From a virus: DNA of 46,308 nucleotides. The notes under the pieces are model-generated. The model saw nothing but the letters and a program-made list of their open reading frames with translations, did no database searches and had not been told where the DNA came from. Position 1 is the first letter of the stretch. The number at the start of each line of letters is the position of its first letter. Below, one piece after another: positions 24,762 to 32,786 of the stretch. Location of the stretch: IMG/VR virus record IMGVR_UViG_3300018422_000001, positions 64,001-110,308 of that record. One strand, given 5' to 3'. Made by a program: the position numbers and the translations under genes.

Positions 24762-25174
24762 AGGCTCGCCCTCGAGTGAAGAAGTCGATCCCGATGCCAA
24801 GCGGCGCGACGGTCCGGTTTGTGGGTCGACCCGATGCAGGCATGCTCGTCATTCGCGAGCCGGCCGAAGTCGACACGGCCGATGTCAGCGGCGCATACGT
24901 GAAATTCATGCCGACGATCCGTGTGTCGGAGAGAGCCTCTCTCGACTCGACTGGCATCGCGTCTCGGTTGCGAGAGCGTGGCGCGATCGCGGTCGTCGTC
25001 GTGCCGGTAGTGATCGCGGATCGAGGGCCGAGCAAGGACTCTGAGAAGCGAGTGCACAAGAGTGCCGAGCAGTGGATCAGCGCTTGGCTCGATGCAGTGC
25101 GCGGTGTCGAGCGTGAGGTTGCATTGCGAGCACTCGCCGAAGCGATGGCGAGTGCAGAAGAGGCAGGGTTGTGA
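24758..25174 (+). CDS. Hypothetical protein between the gp47 and gp46 genes
   Basis: A 138-residue protein from ATG 24758 (ATGA overlap). The first 95 residues look beta-rich (SGATVRFVGRPDAGMLVIRE) with a hydrophobic strand IAVVVVPVVIAD, followed by a helical tail (EQWISAWLDAVRGVEREVAL). No family recognised. Co-translation with the nuclease genes suggests a recombination accessory role; this is context only. Confidence 0.65.
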   Translation: MKARPRVKKSIPMPSGATVRFVGRPDAGMLVIREPAEVDTADVSGAYVKFMPTIRVSERASLDSTGIASRLRERGAIAVVVVPVVIADRGPSKDSEKRVHKSAEQWISAWLDAVRGVEREVALRALAEAMASAEEAGL

Positions 25175-25491
25175 CTGAACCGATTTCCATGCTGCTTTGG
25201 TGTCCTGAATGCGGTGAGCGTCACGTCGACACCGGCAGGTTCGTCGAGTTGGAACACCACACGCATGCTTGTCAGCATTGCGGGCACGTCTGGCGACCGG
25301 CGATCGTGCCGACGAGGGGCGTCCGGTTTCTACCCGGATTCAAGGGTCCGTCAGTGGTCGCCGCGGGCAGAAAGTTGTTCGAGGTCTACGCAGAGCGCGG
25401 CTTCTCTGACGTGACAGATCGACTTGCTGTGATAGCCGCGTTCGACGAATTCGAGCGTGCGTTGATCGCTGCCGAAGGTGACGGCGAATGA
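25171..25491 (+). CDS. Zinc-ribbon protein
   Basis: A 106-residue protein from GTG 25171 (overlapping the previous TGA). Cys11, Cys14, Cys34 and Cys37 (WCPECGERHVD, THACQHCGHVW) form a zinc ribbon followed by a conserved-looking GVRFLPGF, which also occurs in many phage proteins. The C-terminal half is helical. It overlaps the gp46-like gene by 4 bp. It may bind DNA or a replication protein; exact function unknown. Confidence 0.7.
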   Translation: MTEPISMLLWCPECGERHVDTGRFVELEHHTHACQHCGHVWRPAIVPTRGVRFLPGFKGPSVVAAGRKLFEVYAERGFSDVTDRLAVIAAFDEFERALIAAEGDGE

Positions 25492-27428
25492 GGATCGAAC
25501 GACTCTACATCGCGGGTTGGATGCCGTTCGCTGGCGAGCACACGATCGAGCTGCCGGCAGGCCCGATCGCGGTCGTAGGGGAACACAACGGCGACCCGCG
25601 CCGCTCGAACCGCGCAGGCAAGACGGCACTGCTCGAGGCGATCACGTGGTGCTTGTTCGGTGTGCATCGCAAGCGGCTCGACGATGCGATCATCAACCGA
25701 GGTGCGGACCTCTGCGAGGTCAACGTCGATCTCGGCGGGTTGGTCGTGATCCGTAGCAGAGCGCGCGGCAAGGGCTCGACGAAGCTGCAGGTCAACGTCG
25801 GCGGTGAGTCTCTCGTCGGCGAGTCGGCTCAAGCGAAGATCAACGAGCATCTTGGGCTCGGGCTCGACGACTACCTCGCAACGGCGTGCTTTCGACAAGG
25901 TGACGTTGAGAGCATCGTGTCGAGAACGGCGGGCGATCGGCTTGCTCTCGTTAGCGAGTGGCTGCAGCTCGGGCGATGGGCGGTCGCGAAGAAGGTCCAG
26001 GCCGCAAAGGTCAACGCGGCCGATGCCGCACTCGGTGCGAAGCGGTCTTCGCTCGCGACGCTCGAGGCGACCATGCTCACCGAGGCCCGGCGGCTGGAGC
26101 TACAAGAGACCGAGACCCGGTTGACGGCCGATGCCGAGCGCGGACAGAGGCGGCTCGCATCGATGCAAGCTCGATCGGGCGAGGCTGCAGACGCGCGGAT
26201 CGCTCTAGAGCAGCATCTCGAGATCGAGAACCTACGAGCCCGAGCGGGCGAGCTTCGAACGCAGCTCGCAGGCAAGCAAGCGGCCGACCGAGAGACCGAG
26301 GCCAAGTTGAGAGCTGTCGAAGAAGCGGCTCAGGCGGAGCAAGCCGCTCGCAAGCTGGTCGATGAGGTCGCGACGATCGCGTCTAGCGGCTTCGATGGCA
26401 TCTGCCCGGTGATGTGCGCGGCATGCCCGGTCGCGCCCGACGTAGAGGCTGCAGTGCGCTCCAACACCGAGCTTTACGATAGCCGTAGCAAAGAGATGAG
26501 GGCATGCGGCGCGACGACGCGCGATCGGCGAGGAGATGCCGTGCTTGCGCGGTCGGTGTCGACTCAACTCGAGCGAGCGTCTGCCGAGTACGGCGAGATC
26601 GTGCGACGCGGCAAAGAGCTTGCTGCGGCCGTGGCGTTGAGCGTCGAGGATGCGACCAAGCGTCTCAAGGACGGCGAAACCATCGAGGCCGGTTTCGCAG
26701 AGGCACAAGCCGAAGTCTCTGCGGCGGCGAGGCAGCTCGGTGACGTGCAGCGCTTGCTTGCCGCGGGCGTCGAAGCCGAGCTGCAGTGTCGAGCGTTGCG
26801 CGACAGCGTGTCGATTCTCGAAGAGTCGGCGCGCGTGAGTAGCTTGGCTCTGCGCGCGATCTGCCAAGTGCCGGCCGACATTGCGCGCGACGAGCTGATC
26901 GTGCTCGAGGCCGACGCGAATCACTTGCTGCAAGGCACGGGTGTCAGCGTTCGATTTTCGTGGGCGCGAGAGCTGGCCGAGAAGTCGCCAGCCTGCGACG
27001 AGTGCGGGCACGTCTTCGCGTCGAAACGAGGCGATGCATGTCCACGGTGCAGCGCGGCTCGAGGTAAGAAGCGCGCTCAAGAGTTAGAGATCCTCTGCGA
27101 CGACGGGTCCGGGCTCGAAGAAGATGTCCGATTCAACAGCGGTGGAACACGCGCGATCGTCGGCGCGTCGATTCGACTCGCGGCGTCGGCTCTTTTGCGG
27201 CGGCTACGTGGTGCGCCTGCAGCGTGGGCGATCGTCGACGAGCCATTCGGCCCACTCGACAGCGAGAACCGAGAGCAGCTCGCCAGAAGCTTCGCGGGCA
27301 TGCTCAACAGCGTCGGTCTCGAGCAAGCGCTCGTCGTGTCGCACGACATGGTTTTGCTGAGTGGGCTGCCGAGCAAACTCGTGATCAACAAGACCGGCAG
27401 TGGTTCGAAAATTCGATTGGAGGTCTGA
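25488..27428 (+). CDS. gp46/SbcC-like (Rad50 family) ATPase
   Basis: A 646-residue SMC-like ATPase; T4 gp46 has 560. Walker A is of the extended type (GEHNGDPRRSNRAGKTALLE, residues 31-50) as in several phage and RecN-like proteins. A long coiled coil is interrupted near residue 306-313 by CPVMCAACP, a plausible zinc hook. A second four-Cys cluster (CDECGHVFA and ACPRCSAAR) sits at about 503-520. ABC signature FNSGGTRA and Walker B AWAIVDEPFGPLDSE are near the end, followed by a His loop (LVVSHDM). It should pair with the gp47-like nuclease. The second zinc cluster close to the ATPase head is unusual. Confidence 0.9.
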   Translation: MRIERLYIAGWMPFAGEHTIELPAGPIAVVGEHNGDPRRSNRAGKTALLEAITWCLFGVHRKRLDDAIINRGADLCEVNVDLGGLVVIRSRARGKGSTKLQVNVGGESLVGESAQAKINEHLGLGLDDYLATACFRQGDVESIVSRTAGDRLALVSEWLQLGRWAVAKKVQAAKVNAADAALGAKRSSLATLEATMLTEARRLELQETETRLTADAERGQRRLASMQARSGEAADARIALEQHLEIENLRARAGELRTQLAGKQAADRETEAKLRAVEEAAQAEQAARKLVDEVATIASSGFDGICPVMCAACPVAPDVEAAVRSNTELYDSRSKEMRACGATTRDRRGDAVLARSVSTQLERASAEYGEIVRRGKELAAAVALSVEDATKRLKDGETIEAGFAEAQAEVSAAARQLGDVQRLLAAGVEAELQCRALRDSVSILEESARVSSLALRAICQVPADIARDELIVLEADANHLLQGTGVSVRFSWARELAEKSPACDECGHVFASKRGDACPRCSAARGKKRAQELEILCDDGSGLEEDVRFNSGGTRAIVGASIRLAASALLRRLRGAPAAWAIVDEPFGPLDSENREQLARSFAGMLNSVGLEQALVVSHDMVLLSGLPSKLVINKTGSGSKIRLEV

Positions 27429-28081
27429 TGAGCAGAGTTGTCGGGCTAGACGTTTCGTTGCGCGCACCGGGCGTGTGTTGGTTGCACGGCAAGCTGCGGC
27501 GTGACAATCGGGATCGCTGCGGTCGCATTTGCAGTCGGATCGGCGACGGTCTTGAGGCAGAGGCAACGAGCTTCCGGCTTGGCGAGGATCTTCGCGGCCC
27601 TCATCGTTTAGCGGTGCTGACCGATGCGATCGAGGCGTGGTTGCGATCGCGCGACTTGCTCACGGTCGGACGTTTGTACGTGCAAGAGGGCTATGCATTC
27701 GGTTCGCAGCAGTCGCACTCGCTAGGCGAGATCGGCGGATGCATTCGCAAGGTCATCTGGCAAAGCGGAGGCAATCTCATCGTTATCCCACCGTCGACGT
27801 TGAAGCGGTTTGTGACGGGCGTCGGCAAGGGAAACAAGAACGTGATGGTCAAGCATGTCGACAAGCGGTGGGGCTTCGACAGCGACGACGAAAATGAGTG
27901 CGATGCATTCGCGTGTTCGATGGTCGGGCTCGTCGACACCTATCGGGACGAGTGGTCGGCGATCGAGGCCGACATCTTGAGCAAGAAAGTCGAACGGTAT
28001 GCTGGCAAGGATCAAGAAGCTTGGCTCGGCGGAGGTGCGCCTGGGAAGATGGCAAGACGTTCTCGTCGACGTCTTGCCTGA
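27428..28081 (+). CDS. RuvC-like Holliday-junction resolvase
   Basis: A 217-residue protein from ATG 27428, which overlaps the gp46-like stop (TGATG). The RNase H-fold catalytic residues are seen in order: GLDVSLRAPGV (Asp8), YVQEGYAFG (Glu), a long helix LGEIGGCIRK, and DENECDAFACSMVG (acidic pair at the end). RuvC-type enzymes nick symmetric strands of four-way junctions. It fits at the end of a recombination gene cluster, where T4 uses endonuclease VII instead. Its end overlaps the methyltransferase by 83 bp. Confidence 0.78.
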   Translation: MSRVVGLDVSLRAPGVCWLHGKLRRDNRDRCGRICSRIGDGLEAEATSFRLGEDLRGPHRLAVLTDAIEAWLRSRDLLTVGRLYVQEGYAFGSQQSHSLGEIGGCIRKVIWQSGGNLIVIPPSTLKRFVTGVGKGNKNVMVKHVDKRWGFDSDDENECDAFACSMVGLVDTYRDEWSAIEADILSKKVERYAGKDQEAWLGGGAPGKMARRSRRRLA

Positions 28082-28715
28082 TGTGCTCGTGTCGGATCCG
28101 CCGTACTCAGAGAAGACGTGCTCCGGGCATGATGCTGCAGACACGATGATCCGAGACGGCAAGGCTCGTCGAAAGATGGGCTATCCAGCGTGGACCGCTG
28201 ATGACGTCGCGGAGTTCTGCCAATGGTGGGCGCCTCGCACTCGAGGATGGTTCGTCGCGTTCACCGATGACGTGCTGTTCCCTGTCTATCGAGAGGTGCT
28301 TAGCGACCTCGGACGGTTTGTGTTTGCTGCAGTGCCATCGGTGCAACGCGGCATGACGGTACGGCGACAGGGTGACGGGCATTCGAGTTGGACCACGTGG
28401 ATCGTCGCGGCTCGACCGCGCACAAAGGAGTTCTCGAAATGGGGCACGCTACAGGGCGCGTATATTCTTCCACCGGGCTTCAAAGAGAAGGGGCAGAAGG
28501 TCACGGGCCAGAAGACGCTATGGGTGATGGATCAGGTTGTACGCGATCACTCGAGGTCGGGGGATCTGGTAGTCGACCCGTGTTGCGGGTCGGGGACCAC
28601 GTTGCTAGCGGCGGCACGCGCCGGACGAAACGCGCTCGGCTGCGATCGAAGCGAGGAGGCTGTATCGATCGCGCGAGAGCGATTGTTCGGTACACAAGTC
28701 AGCGCCGGAGAGTGA
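27999..28715 (+). CDS. Beta-class DNA methyltransferase (probably N6-adenine)
   Basis: A 238-residue protein from ATG 27999. DPPY (Asp33-Tyr36, motif IV) precedes the AdoMet-binding motif I (VVDPCCGSGTTLLAAARAG, about residues 187-205), the order of the beta class. DPPY favours N6-adenine, though N4-cytosine is not excluded. A target-recognition stretch lies between. There is no restriction enzyme gene next to it, so an orphan methyltransferase for anti-restriction or regulation is likely. The last base overlaps the next gene. Confidence 0.85.
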   Translation: MLARIKKLGSAEVRLGRWQDVLVDVLPDVLVSDPPYSEKTCSGHDAADTMIRDGKARRKMGYPAWTADDVAEFCQWWAPRTRGWFVAFTDDVLFPVYREVLSDLGRFVFAAVPSVQRGMTVRRQGDGHSSWTTWIVAARPRTKEFSKWGTLQGAYILPPGFKEKGQKVTGQKTLWVMDQVVRDHSRSGDLVVDPCCGSGTTLLAAARAGRNALGCDRSEEAVSIARERLFGTQVSAGE

Positions 28716-29125
28716 TGCAAAAGTCGAGCGGCAAGGCAGTGCAAGAGGTGGTCGAGTTCGCGCGGCGGTGGTCGGGCGCCGGGCCTCTCGTCGTGCAAGC
28801 GTGGGATTCGTGGGAGGCGATCGCGTGCGAGTTTTTCGGGCTCACGGCGACCGATGCTGCGGGCGAGATGCACGCGGTGATGTCGATCGTCGAGAGCGTG
28901 GCATTCGGCTCGCCAGAGGACGTCAAGGCTGCCGTGCGAGACGCGCGGCCTGATGCGGTCGAGATCGCGCACGAGTTGCTTTCGCATCTGCCGCAGTTCG
29001 ATGTCGTGCTCGAGGCCGAGTTGAGATTTCGTGCCGGTGATCTGAGTTCGGATTGGTCACTTCAGCTCGTTGACGGGAAGTTGGTAGCACGATCGGAGTT
29101 TCGAGCTGGGCACGAGAGCCATTGA
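28715..29125 (+). CDS. Hypothetical protein
   Basis: A 136-residue protein from ATG 28715, sharing one base with the methyltransferase stop. It appears helical in the first 95 residues (AVQEVVEFARRWSGAGPLVV, DAAGEMHAVMSIVESVAFGS) with a beta-hairpin-like C-terminus (SSDWSLQLVDGKLVARSEF). No family recognised. Co-transcribed with the upstream recombination genes and the small genes that follow. Confidence 0.6.
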   Translation: MQKSSGKAVQEVVEFARRWSGAGPLVVQAWDSWEAIACEFFGLTATDAAGEMHAVMSIVESVAFGSPEDVKAAVRDARPDAVEIAHELLSHLPQFDVVLEAELRFRAGDLSSDWSLQLVDGKLVARSEFRAGHESH

Positions 29126-29136
29126 TCGAGGTGACC

Positions 29137-29547
29137 ATGACCGAGGACAAAGACATCGAGACGCTACGGCGCGAGCTAGAGCAGTTGCGAGGCGGCGGTG
29201 CCAAAGAGATCCAGACTGCTTCGAGTCTCGTGAAGGGGCTCGAGGATCGATGCGACTTGCTGACGAAGCAGCTTGCGAAGGCCGACGCGGAAAACGAGAG
29301 GCTGCACGTCGAGTCACTGCGCGCTCGACGCGCAGTGACGCTCGCTGGCAAAGAGGCCGATGCTAGCGTTGCCGTGATCGCGGCCGAGCTGGCGCACGAG
29401 CGGCTCGAGAAGGAGCGTGCTCTAGCCGAGCTGGCGCGCGCGAACGCAACTCGAGGGGCCGAGATGGAGCGAGACTCTCGCGAGTTTCTCGCGAGTGCGC
29501 CGGATCCAGGACACTCGAACGGCGCAGAGCCTGTGGAACACGGGTGA
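29137..29547 (+). CDS. Coiled-coil protein
   Basis: A 136-residue protein. I chose ATG 29137 with GAGG 8 nt upstream; a TTG at 29122 is the alternative. Almost the whole length is a charged helix with heptads (IETLRRELEQLRG, LTKQLAKADAENERLHVESL, AELAHERLEKERALAELARA). It may act as an oligomer or scaffold. No family recognised. Overlaps the next GTG by 4 bp. Confidence 0.6.
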   Translation: MTEDKDIETLRRELEQLRGGGAKEIQTASSLVKGLEDRCDLLTKQLAKADAENERLHVESLRARRAVTLAGKEADASVAVIAAELAHERLEKERALAELARANATRGAEMERDSREFLASAPDPGHSNGAEPVEHG

Positions 29548-29921
29548 GCGTTCGGGTGCAAGTCGTCGCGGTGTGGGTGACGACGGGTTGGACCGATGTT
29601 GCCCGGCTGCGACTTTGGGCAAAGCAGGTGCCGACCTCGTTCTGCATCCTGCTTACCGACGATGTCACCGAGGCCAACACGGTGCTTGCGCGGCAGCTCA
29701 AGTGCTCTGATGTCACGGTCGGGCTCATTCGGCTACCTGGAGCCCTACGATCGGCGGACGCCCTCTGGAAGGCTCGAGTGCGGCGCGACGAGGTGATGGT
29801 CTCGCTCGCAGATGAGGTCGTCGTGTTCGGCTCCGATCCGCGCGACGTCGAGACATGGCGGCGAGTCGAGGCCACCGCTTCGAAGACAGTGACGATCTTT
29901 CACGCTGTCGAGGGCGTGTAA
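29544..29921 (+). CDS. Hypothetical Rossmann-like protein
   Basis: A 125-residue protein from GTG 29544. Alternating strands and helices (VQVVAVWVTT, PTSFCILLTDDV, CSDVTVGLIRLPG, DEVVVFGSDP, KTVTIFHAVEG) suggest an alpha/beta fold, with overall character like SLOG-type proteins but without their loop motifs. Its TAA lies inside palindrome copy 5. Function unknown. Confidence 0.6.
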   Translation: MSVRVQVVAVWVTTGWTDVARLRLWAKQVPTSFCILLTDDVTEANTVLARQLKCSDVTVGLIRLPGALRSADALWKARVRRDEVMVSLADEVVVFGSDPRDVETWRRVEATASKTVTIFHAVEGV

Positions 29922-29934
29922 TCCCGGGGCCACA
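29917..29934. repeat. Dispersed 18-bp palindrome, copy 5
   Basis: TGTAATCCCGGGGCCACA, two changes from the perfect form. One change forms the TAA stop of the upstream gene; it ends 1 nt before ATG 29936 of the next gene. Confidence 0.8.
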
Positions 29935-29935
29935 C

Positions 29936-30172
29936 ATGACCGAGCGAGAGTATTGCGAGGCGTCGGCGGACGCGTTCTATCGGTCCGACGCGCTAGCGGC
30001 CGACTGGATCCTGCGAGAACGCGATCAGGCGCGCAGAGATGTCGAGGCCCGATTCGGCGAGTTGCTTACGGCGGCGCGGGCGGTGATCGAGTTCATCCCG
30101 CTCCCGGTCGAGCACCGAGCTGCAAAAGTGTTCCGTTCGTTGAGGGCGTGCATCGTCCGATTCACGAACTAG
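29936..30172 (+). CDS. Small hypothetical protein
   Basis: A 78-residue ORF from ATG 29936, directly after the palindrome. It is helical and charged: EYCEASADAFYRSDALAADW, ARRDVEARFGELLTAARAVI. No ribosome-binding site other than the G-rich palindrome is seen. A similar N-terminal pattern (a charged start, (E)YCEA / (H)CEAVASAW) appears in the gene at 33555, which also follows a palindrome. Function unknown. Confidence 0.5.
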   Translation: MTEREYCEASADAFYRSDALAADWILRERDQARRDVEARFGELLTAARAVIEFIPLPVEHRAAKVFRSLRACIVRFTN

Positions 30173-30178
30173 AGCTGT

Positions 30179-30481
30179 ATGCTCACAAACATCGGCCCGT
30201 CCGCATTGAATGAAAAGTTCGTCGCTCGAGAAGAGTCGCGCGAGAAGCTTCTCGAGTTGAGGCGCTCGCTAGCGGTCAAGCGAGCCGAGTACGATGCGCT
30301 TGGTAAAGAGATTGTGGCGATGGAAAAGCAGATCGCCAAAGAGCAGCAAAAGCTCGTCGATGCGACCAACGAGGTCTCGAAGCTTCTGCACTCGGACCTT
30401 GCTGGCATCGTACCCAAGTCGTCGAGCATCTCGCCCGAGAGCGGGACGAGTCGTGCAGCGACAGAGAATGGCCAGACATGA
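30179..30481 (+). CDS. Small coiled-coil protein
   Basis: A 100-residue ORF from ATG 30179. Residues about 12-75 form a charged helix (REKLLELRRSLAVKRAEYDA, LGKEIVAMEKQIAKEQQKLV), followed by a Ser-rich polar tail. It overlaps the next gene by 4 bp. No family recognised. Confidence 0.55.
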   Translation: MLTNIGPSALNEKFVAREESREKLLELRRSLAVKRAEYDALGKEIVAMEKQIAKEQQKLVDATNEVSKLLHSDLAGIVPKSSSISPESGTSRAATENGQT

Positions 30482-30681
30482 GCAAGGCGCCATCGACCGA
30501 GACTCAACTCAAGACAGCGCTTCGCGACCTCAAGCGATGGAAGGCGAGAGCGTGCGAAGCCGAGAGGCGAGAGGGATCTTTGCGAGACACCCTCAACTCT
30601 TTGAACCGCTCGTTCGATGAGTGCGAGAAGGAGCGCGCACTGCTCGTGATCGCGGTGGCCAAAAAGCTCACGGATGGGTGA
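30478..30681 (+). CDS. Small helical protein
   Basis: A 67-residue ORF from ATG 30478 (ATGA overlap). It is a single charged helix (LKTALRDLKRWKARACEAER, LNRSFDECEKERALLVIAVA). Its stop is overlapped by the next ATG by 8 bp. Function unknown. Confidence 0.5.
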   Translation: MSKAPSTETQLKTALRDLKRWKARACEAERREGSLRDTLNSLNRSFDECEKERALLVIAVAKKLTDG

Positions 30682-30865
30682 AACACCGAGCGAGAAGAGA
30701 CGACTTCGCGAAGCCGAGAAGCGCCATGGCAGACGGCATTGCGTTCTCTCGGATCGCGCGTGTTGCGTCTGCGGTGAGCTTGCGGCGGATCCTGAGAGTG
30801 CGTGTCCGGGCCCGGGATCATTCGAGGCGAGCAATGGAAGTGAAGAAGCCAACGGCGGTCGGTGA
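30674..30865 (+). CDS. Small Cys-containing protein
   Basis: A 63-residue ORF from ATG 30674. Highly basic N-terminus (SEKRRLREAEKRHGRRHCVL) followed by ACCVCGEL and a further Cys in ESACPG; possibly a metal binder. Overlaps the next ORF by 32 bp, so one of the two may not be translated. Low confidence. Confidence 0.4.
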   Translation: MGETPSEKRRLREAEKRHGRRHCVLSDRACCVCGELAADPESACPGPGSFEASNGSEEANGGR

Positions 30866-31058
30866 CCTGCAGGAACAGCGCAAGCATCACGATCATCGTG
30901 AGGCGTGGTTCAAGACCTACCGCGCTGCGATCGCGGGCGCTGCAGGTCGCATAGCGACGAGTGCCTCATCGGTCGACAAGGCCGAAGAGATGCTGAAAGT
31001 CGCAGGCGGGACGGCGACGATGCTGGCGAACGCAGTGCACGGAAAGCTCGATGCATGA
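30834..31058 (+). CDS. Small helical protein
   Basis: A 74-residue ORF from ATG 30834 with GAGGCGA upstream. It is helical (REAWFKTYRAAIAGAAGRIA, KAEEMLKVAGGTATMLANAV). Its last bases overlap the following ATG (ATGA). Function unknown. Confidence 0.5.
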   Translation: MEVKKPTAVGDLQEQRKHHDHREAWFKTYRAAIAGAAGRIATSASSVDKAEEMLKVAGGTATMLANAVHGKLDA

Positions 31059-31288
31059 AGATTCTCACTCGCGACGAGCAGACCTATCAGGCGATCGCGT
31101 CAACGCGGCTCTGGCGTGACATCGTGCTGCGCGCGGATCGGATGAAGGTCGCGGGCGTCGGGGCGATCGATCTCGAGGTTTTGAACGATGCCGAGCACGA
31201 GATGATCCGAGGTTGGGCGAGCGGCGGCGCTCGCATCGAAGATGCGCCTGCAGTGATCCTCGACTACTTTGCTCGACTCGAAAAATGA
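31055..31288 (+). CDS. Small hypothetical protein
   Basis: A 77-residue ORF from ATG 31055, coupled by ATGA to the previous gene. Helical with conserved-looking WRDIVLRADRMKVAGV and VLNDAEHEMIRGWA. No family recognised. Confidence 0.5.
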   Translation: MKILTRDEQTYQAIASTRLWRDIVLRADRMKVAGVGAIDLEVLNDAEHEMIRGWASGGARIEDAPAVILDYFARLEK

Positions 31289-31295
31289 GGCTCCA

Positions 31296-31526
31296 ATGAC
31301 AGCAGACGAGACAGCAGAACTTGAGCACGTGGGCTTCGTGTCGGTCGACTTCGAGCGAGCGACAACGACACCTGAGATTTGCGATCTCATCCTTCGTGAG
31401 AGAGGGCGAGTGCGTGACGCATGTGCACTCGAGGCCGATGCGTTGCGTGCGGAAGTTGAGCGATGGACCGAGCGAGTGCGTGTGCTCGAGGATCGGCTCT
31501 CTGCGATTCGCATCATGTGCGGGTGA
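31296..31526 (+). CDS. Small coiled-coil protein
   Basis: A 76-residue ORF from ATG 31296 with GAGG in front. The last 45 residues form a charged helix (LEADALRAEVERWTERVRVL). Function unknown. Confidence 0.5.
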   Translation: MTADETAELEHVGFVSVDFERATTTPEICDLILRERGRVRDACALEADALRAEVERWTERVRVLEDRLSAIRIMCG

Positions 31527-31565
31527 GATGGTCGAGCGAGGGCCTTGCGCCTAACACATCGACAC

Positions 31566-31790
31566 ATGAAACGAGATCAAGAGACGAAGGCTGAGAGGCG
31601 CGAGCGCACCGAGACTATGTTGTTTGCCGAGGTGCGCGTGTTTCTCGATGCGCTCGAAAAAGCAAACCCGATGTGGGAGGACGGCGATACGCACACGCTC
31701 GAGATCGAGGGCGGTTGCGATGGATACGACGATCAGGATTCGCATCGTTACAGCTTTCGCGTGAAACGCACGCAAGAGGAGGCTCTGTGA
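31566..31790 (+). CDS. Small acidic hypothetical protein
   Basis: A 74-residue ORF from ATG 31566; an in-frame TTG at 31545 is less likely. A charged helix is followed by an acidic beta-like part (THTLEIEGGCDGYDDQDSHR, YSFRVK). Overlaps the next GTG by 4 bp. Function unknown. Confidence 0.5.
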   Translation: MKRDQETKAERRERTETMLFAEVRVFLDALEKANPMWEDGDTHTLEIEGGCDGYDDQDSHRYSFRVKRTQEEAL

Positions 31791-32302
31791 CGGCGCCGGT
31801 CAACGCGCCGCTCTCGCCCGAACACGAGCGGGTGATGAGCGAGAGTCTTGATTTCTACGATCGGCTTTTCGACTGCGACGAAGAAGTGCAGTTCGAGACG
31901 CTATACGAGTTCGTTCTCGAGCAACGGGCGGACGCGGTAGTGCAAGCGGCCGATGCAGCGCTGCAGCGATCCGAGGACCTGCTCTCGCGGTTCGAAGAGC
32001 TACGCAGCCTTTTCAAGGCAGCTGATCAAGTCGCGGGATCGTGGCCAGACCGAGCTGCGGTGTGGGCTGCTCTCGATGCGAACGAGACTAAGCGTGAGCC
32101 GAAAGCCGAACACTTCGCGGTCGCGCTACGCACTGAGTTGGAACAGCTTCGCTACACGGAACAGCTGATGTGCGCGCTCTACGCCGAGAAGACCGACGGC
32201 ATCGCGGCTCTCGATCAACCGAGGTTTACGCCACGCGAGCTAAAGAGGGTGTTGCTCGCGCGAGTGCCTGCAAACGACAACAACGATCGCGACGACAGAT
32301 GA
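31787..32302 (+). CDS. Helical hypothetical protein
   Basis: A 171-residue protein from GTG 31787 (overlapping the previous stop, AGGAGG upstream). Helical and acidic (EEVQFETLYEFVLEQRADAV, RSEDLLSRFEELRSLFKAAD), ending in an Asn/Asp-rich tail. It is the largest gene in this run of small genes. No family recognised. ATGA overlap with the next gene. Confidence 0.55.
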   Translation: MTAPVNAPLSPEHERVMSESLDFYDRLFDCDEEVQFETLYEFVLEQRADAVVQAADAALQRSEDLLSRFEELRSLFKAADQVAGSWPDRAAVWAALDANETKREPKAEHFAVALRTELEQLRYTEQLMCALYAEKTDGIAALDQPRFTPRELKRVLLARVPANDNNDRDDR

Positions 32303-32532
32303 AGAAGATTGGTCGACCGAGCCGCGGGCTCGAGGCCGTGCTTTTTATCCGAGTCGATCAACCGTTGCTCGATCGACTCGACGCGTTGCTCGAGAGGTGT
32401 CGTGTTCAGAACGCGACTCGGAGCTACACGCGATCGGATCTCGTGCGCGAGCTACTGCAGCTCGCTCTCGATCGGGATGAGTTGCAGGCGCCGGCTGCGC
32501 GAATCGCGGCGGCGAGGGAGTTCTTTCGATGA
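32299..32532 (+). CDS. RHH-like DNA-binding protein
   Basis: A 77-residue ORF from ATG 32299. The segment AVLFIRVDQPLLDRLDALLE followed by RSYTRSDLVRELLQLALDRD fits a strand plus two helices of the ribbon-helix-helix fold; N-terminal KKIGRPSRG resembles the basic lead of such regulators. It is one of three RHH-like proteins in the window. Target unknown. Confidence 0.55.
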   Translation: MKKIGRPSRGLEAVLFIRVDQPLLDRLDALLERCRVQNATRSYTRSDLVRELLQLALDRDELQAPAARIAAAREFFR

Positions 32533-32786
32533 TCGTCGTCAAGGTCGAGCTGCACAGTGCCATCACGGGACGGGTCAGCGAGATCGCCAGAGCTGAGATC
32601 TGCAACGTCGGCGGCACGCACGAGGCGGGCGACTATGCGGCTGACTTCAAGTGGCGCAATCGTGAGTTCGGTAGTTGGCTCGGCAAGGGGCAACGCGGAG
32701 CGGTGAAGGGCTATCCGAGGCGCACGGTGAACGTTTGGTCACTCGTGATCCGCGCGCTACGGTCGGCGTTTCCAGAGGAAACGTGA
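32529..32786 (+). CDS. Conserved-looking phage protein, unknown function
   Basis: An 85-residue ORF from ATG 32529 (ATGA). The start IVVKVELHSAITGRVSEIAR and later GDYAADFKWRNREFGSW are the kind of pattern I associate with a small protein seen in many phages (beta-strand, helix, beta-strands). Function is not known. Followed by further tiny genes with 4-bp overlaps. Confidence 0.6.
   Translation: MIVVKVELHSAITGRVSEIARAEICNVGGTHEAGDYAADFKWRNREFGSWLGKGQRGAVKGYPRRTVNVWSLVIRALRSAFPEET

Noticed and set aside
23841-24800. 319-residue minus-strand frame over the gp47-like gene
   Set aside because: It is antisense to an intact phosphoesterase; only the short DUF3309-like frame nearby is convincing.
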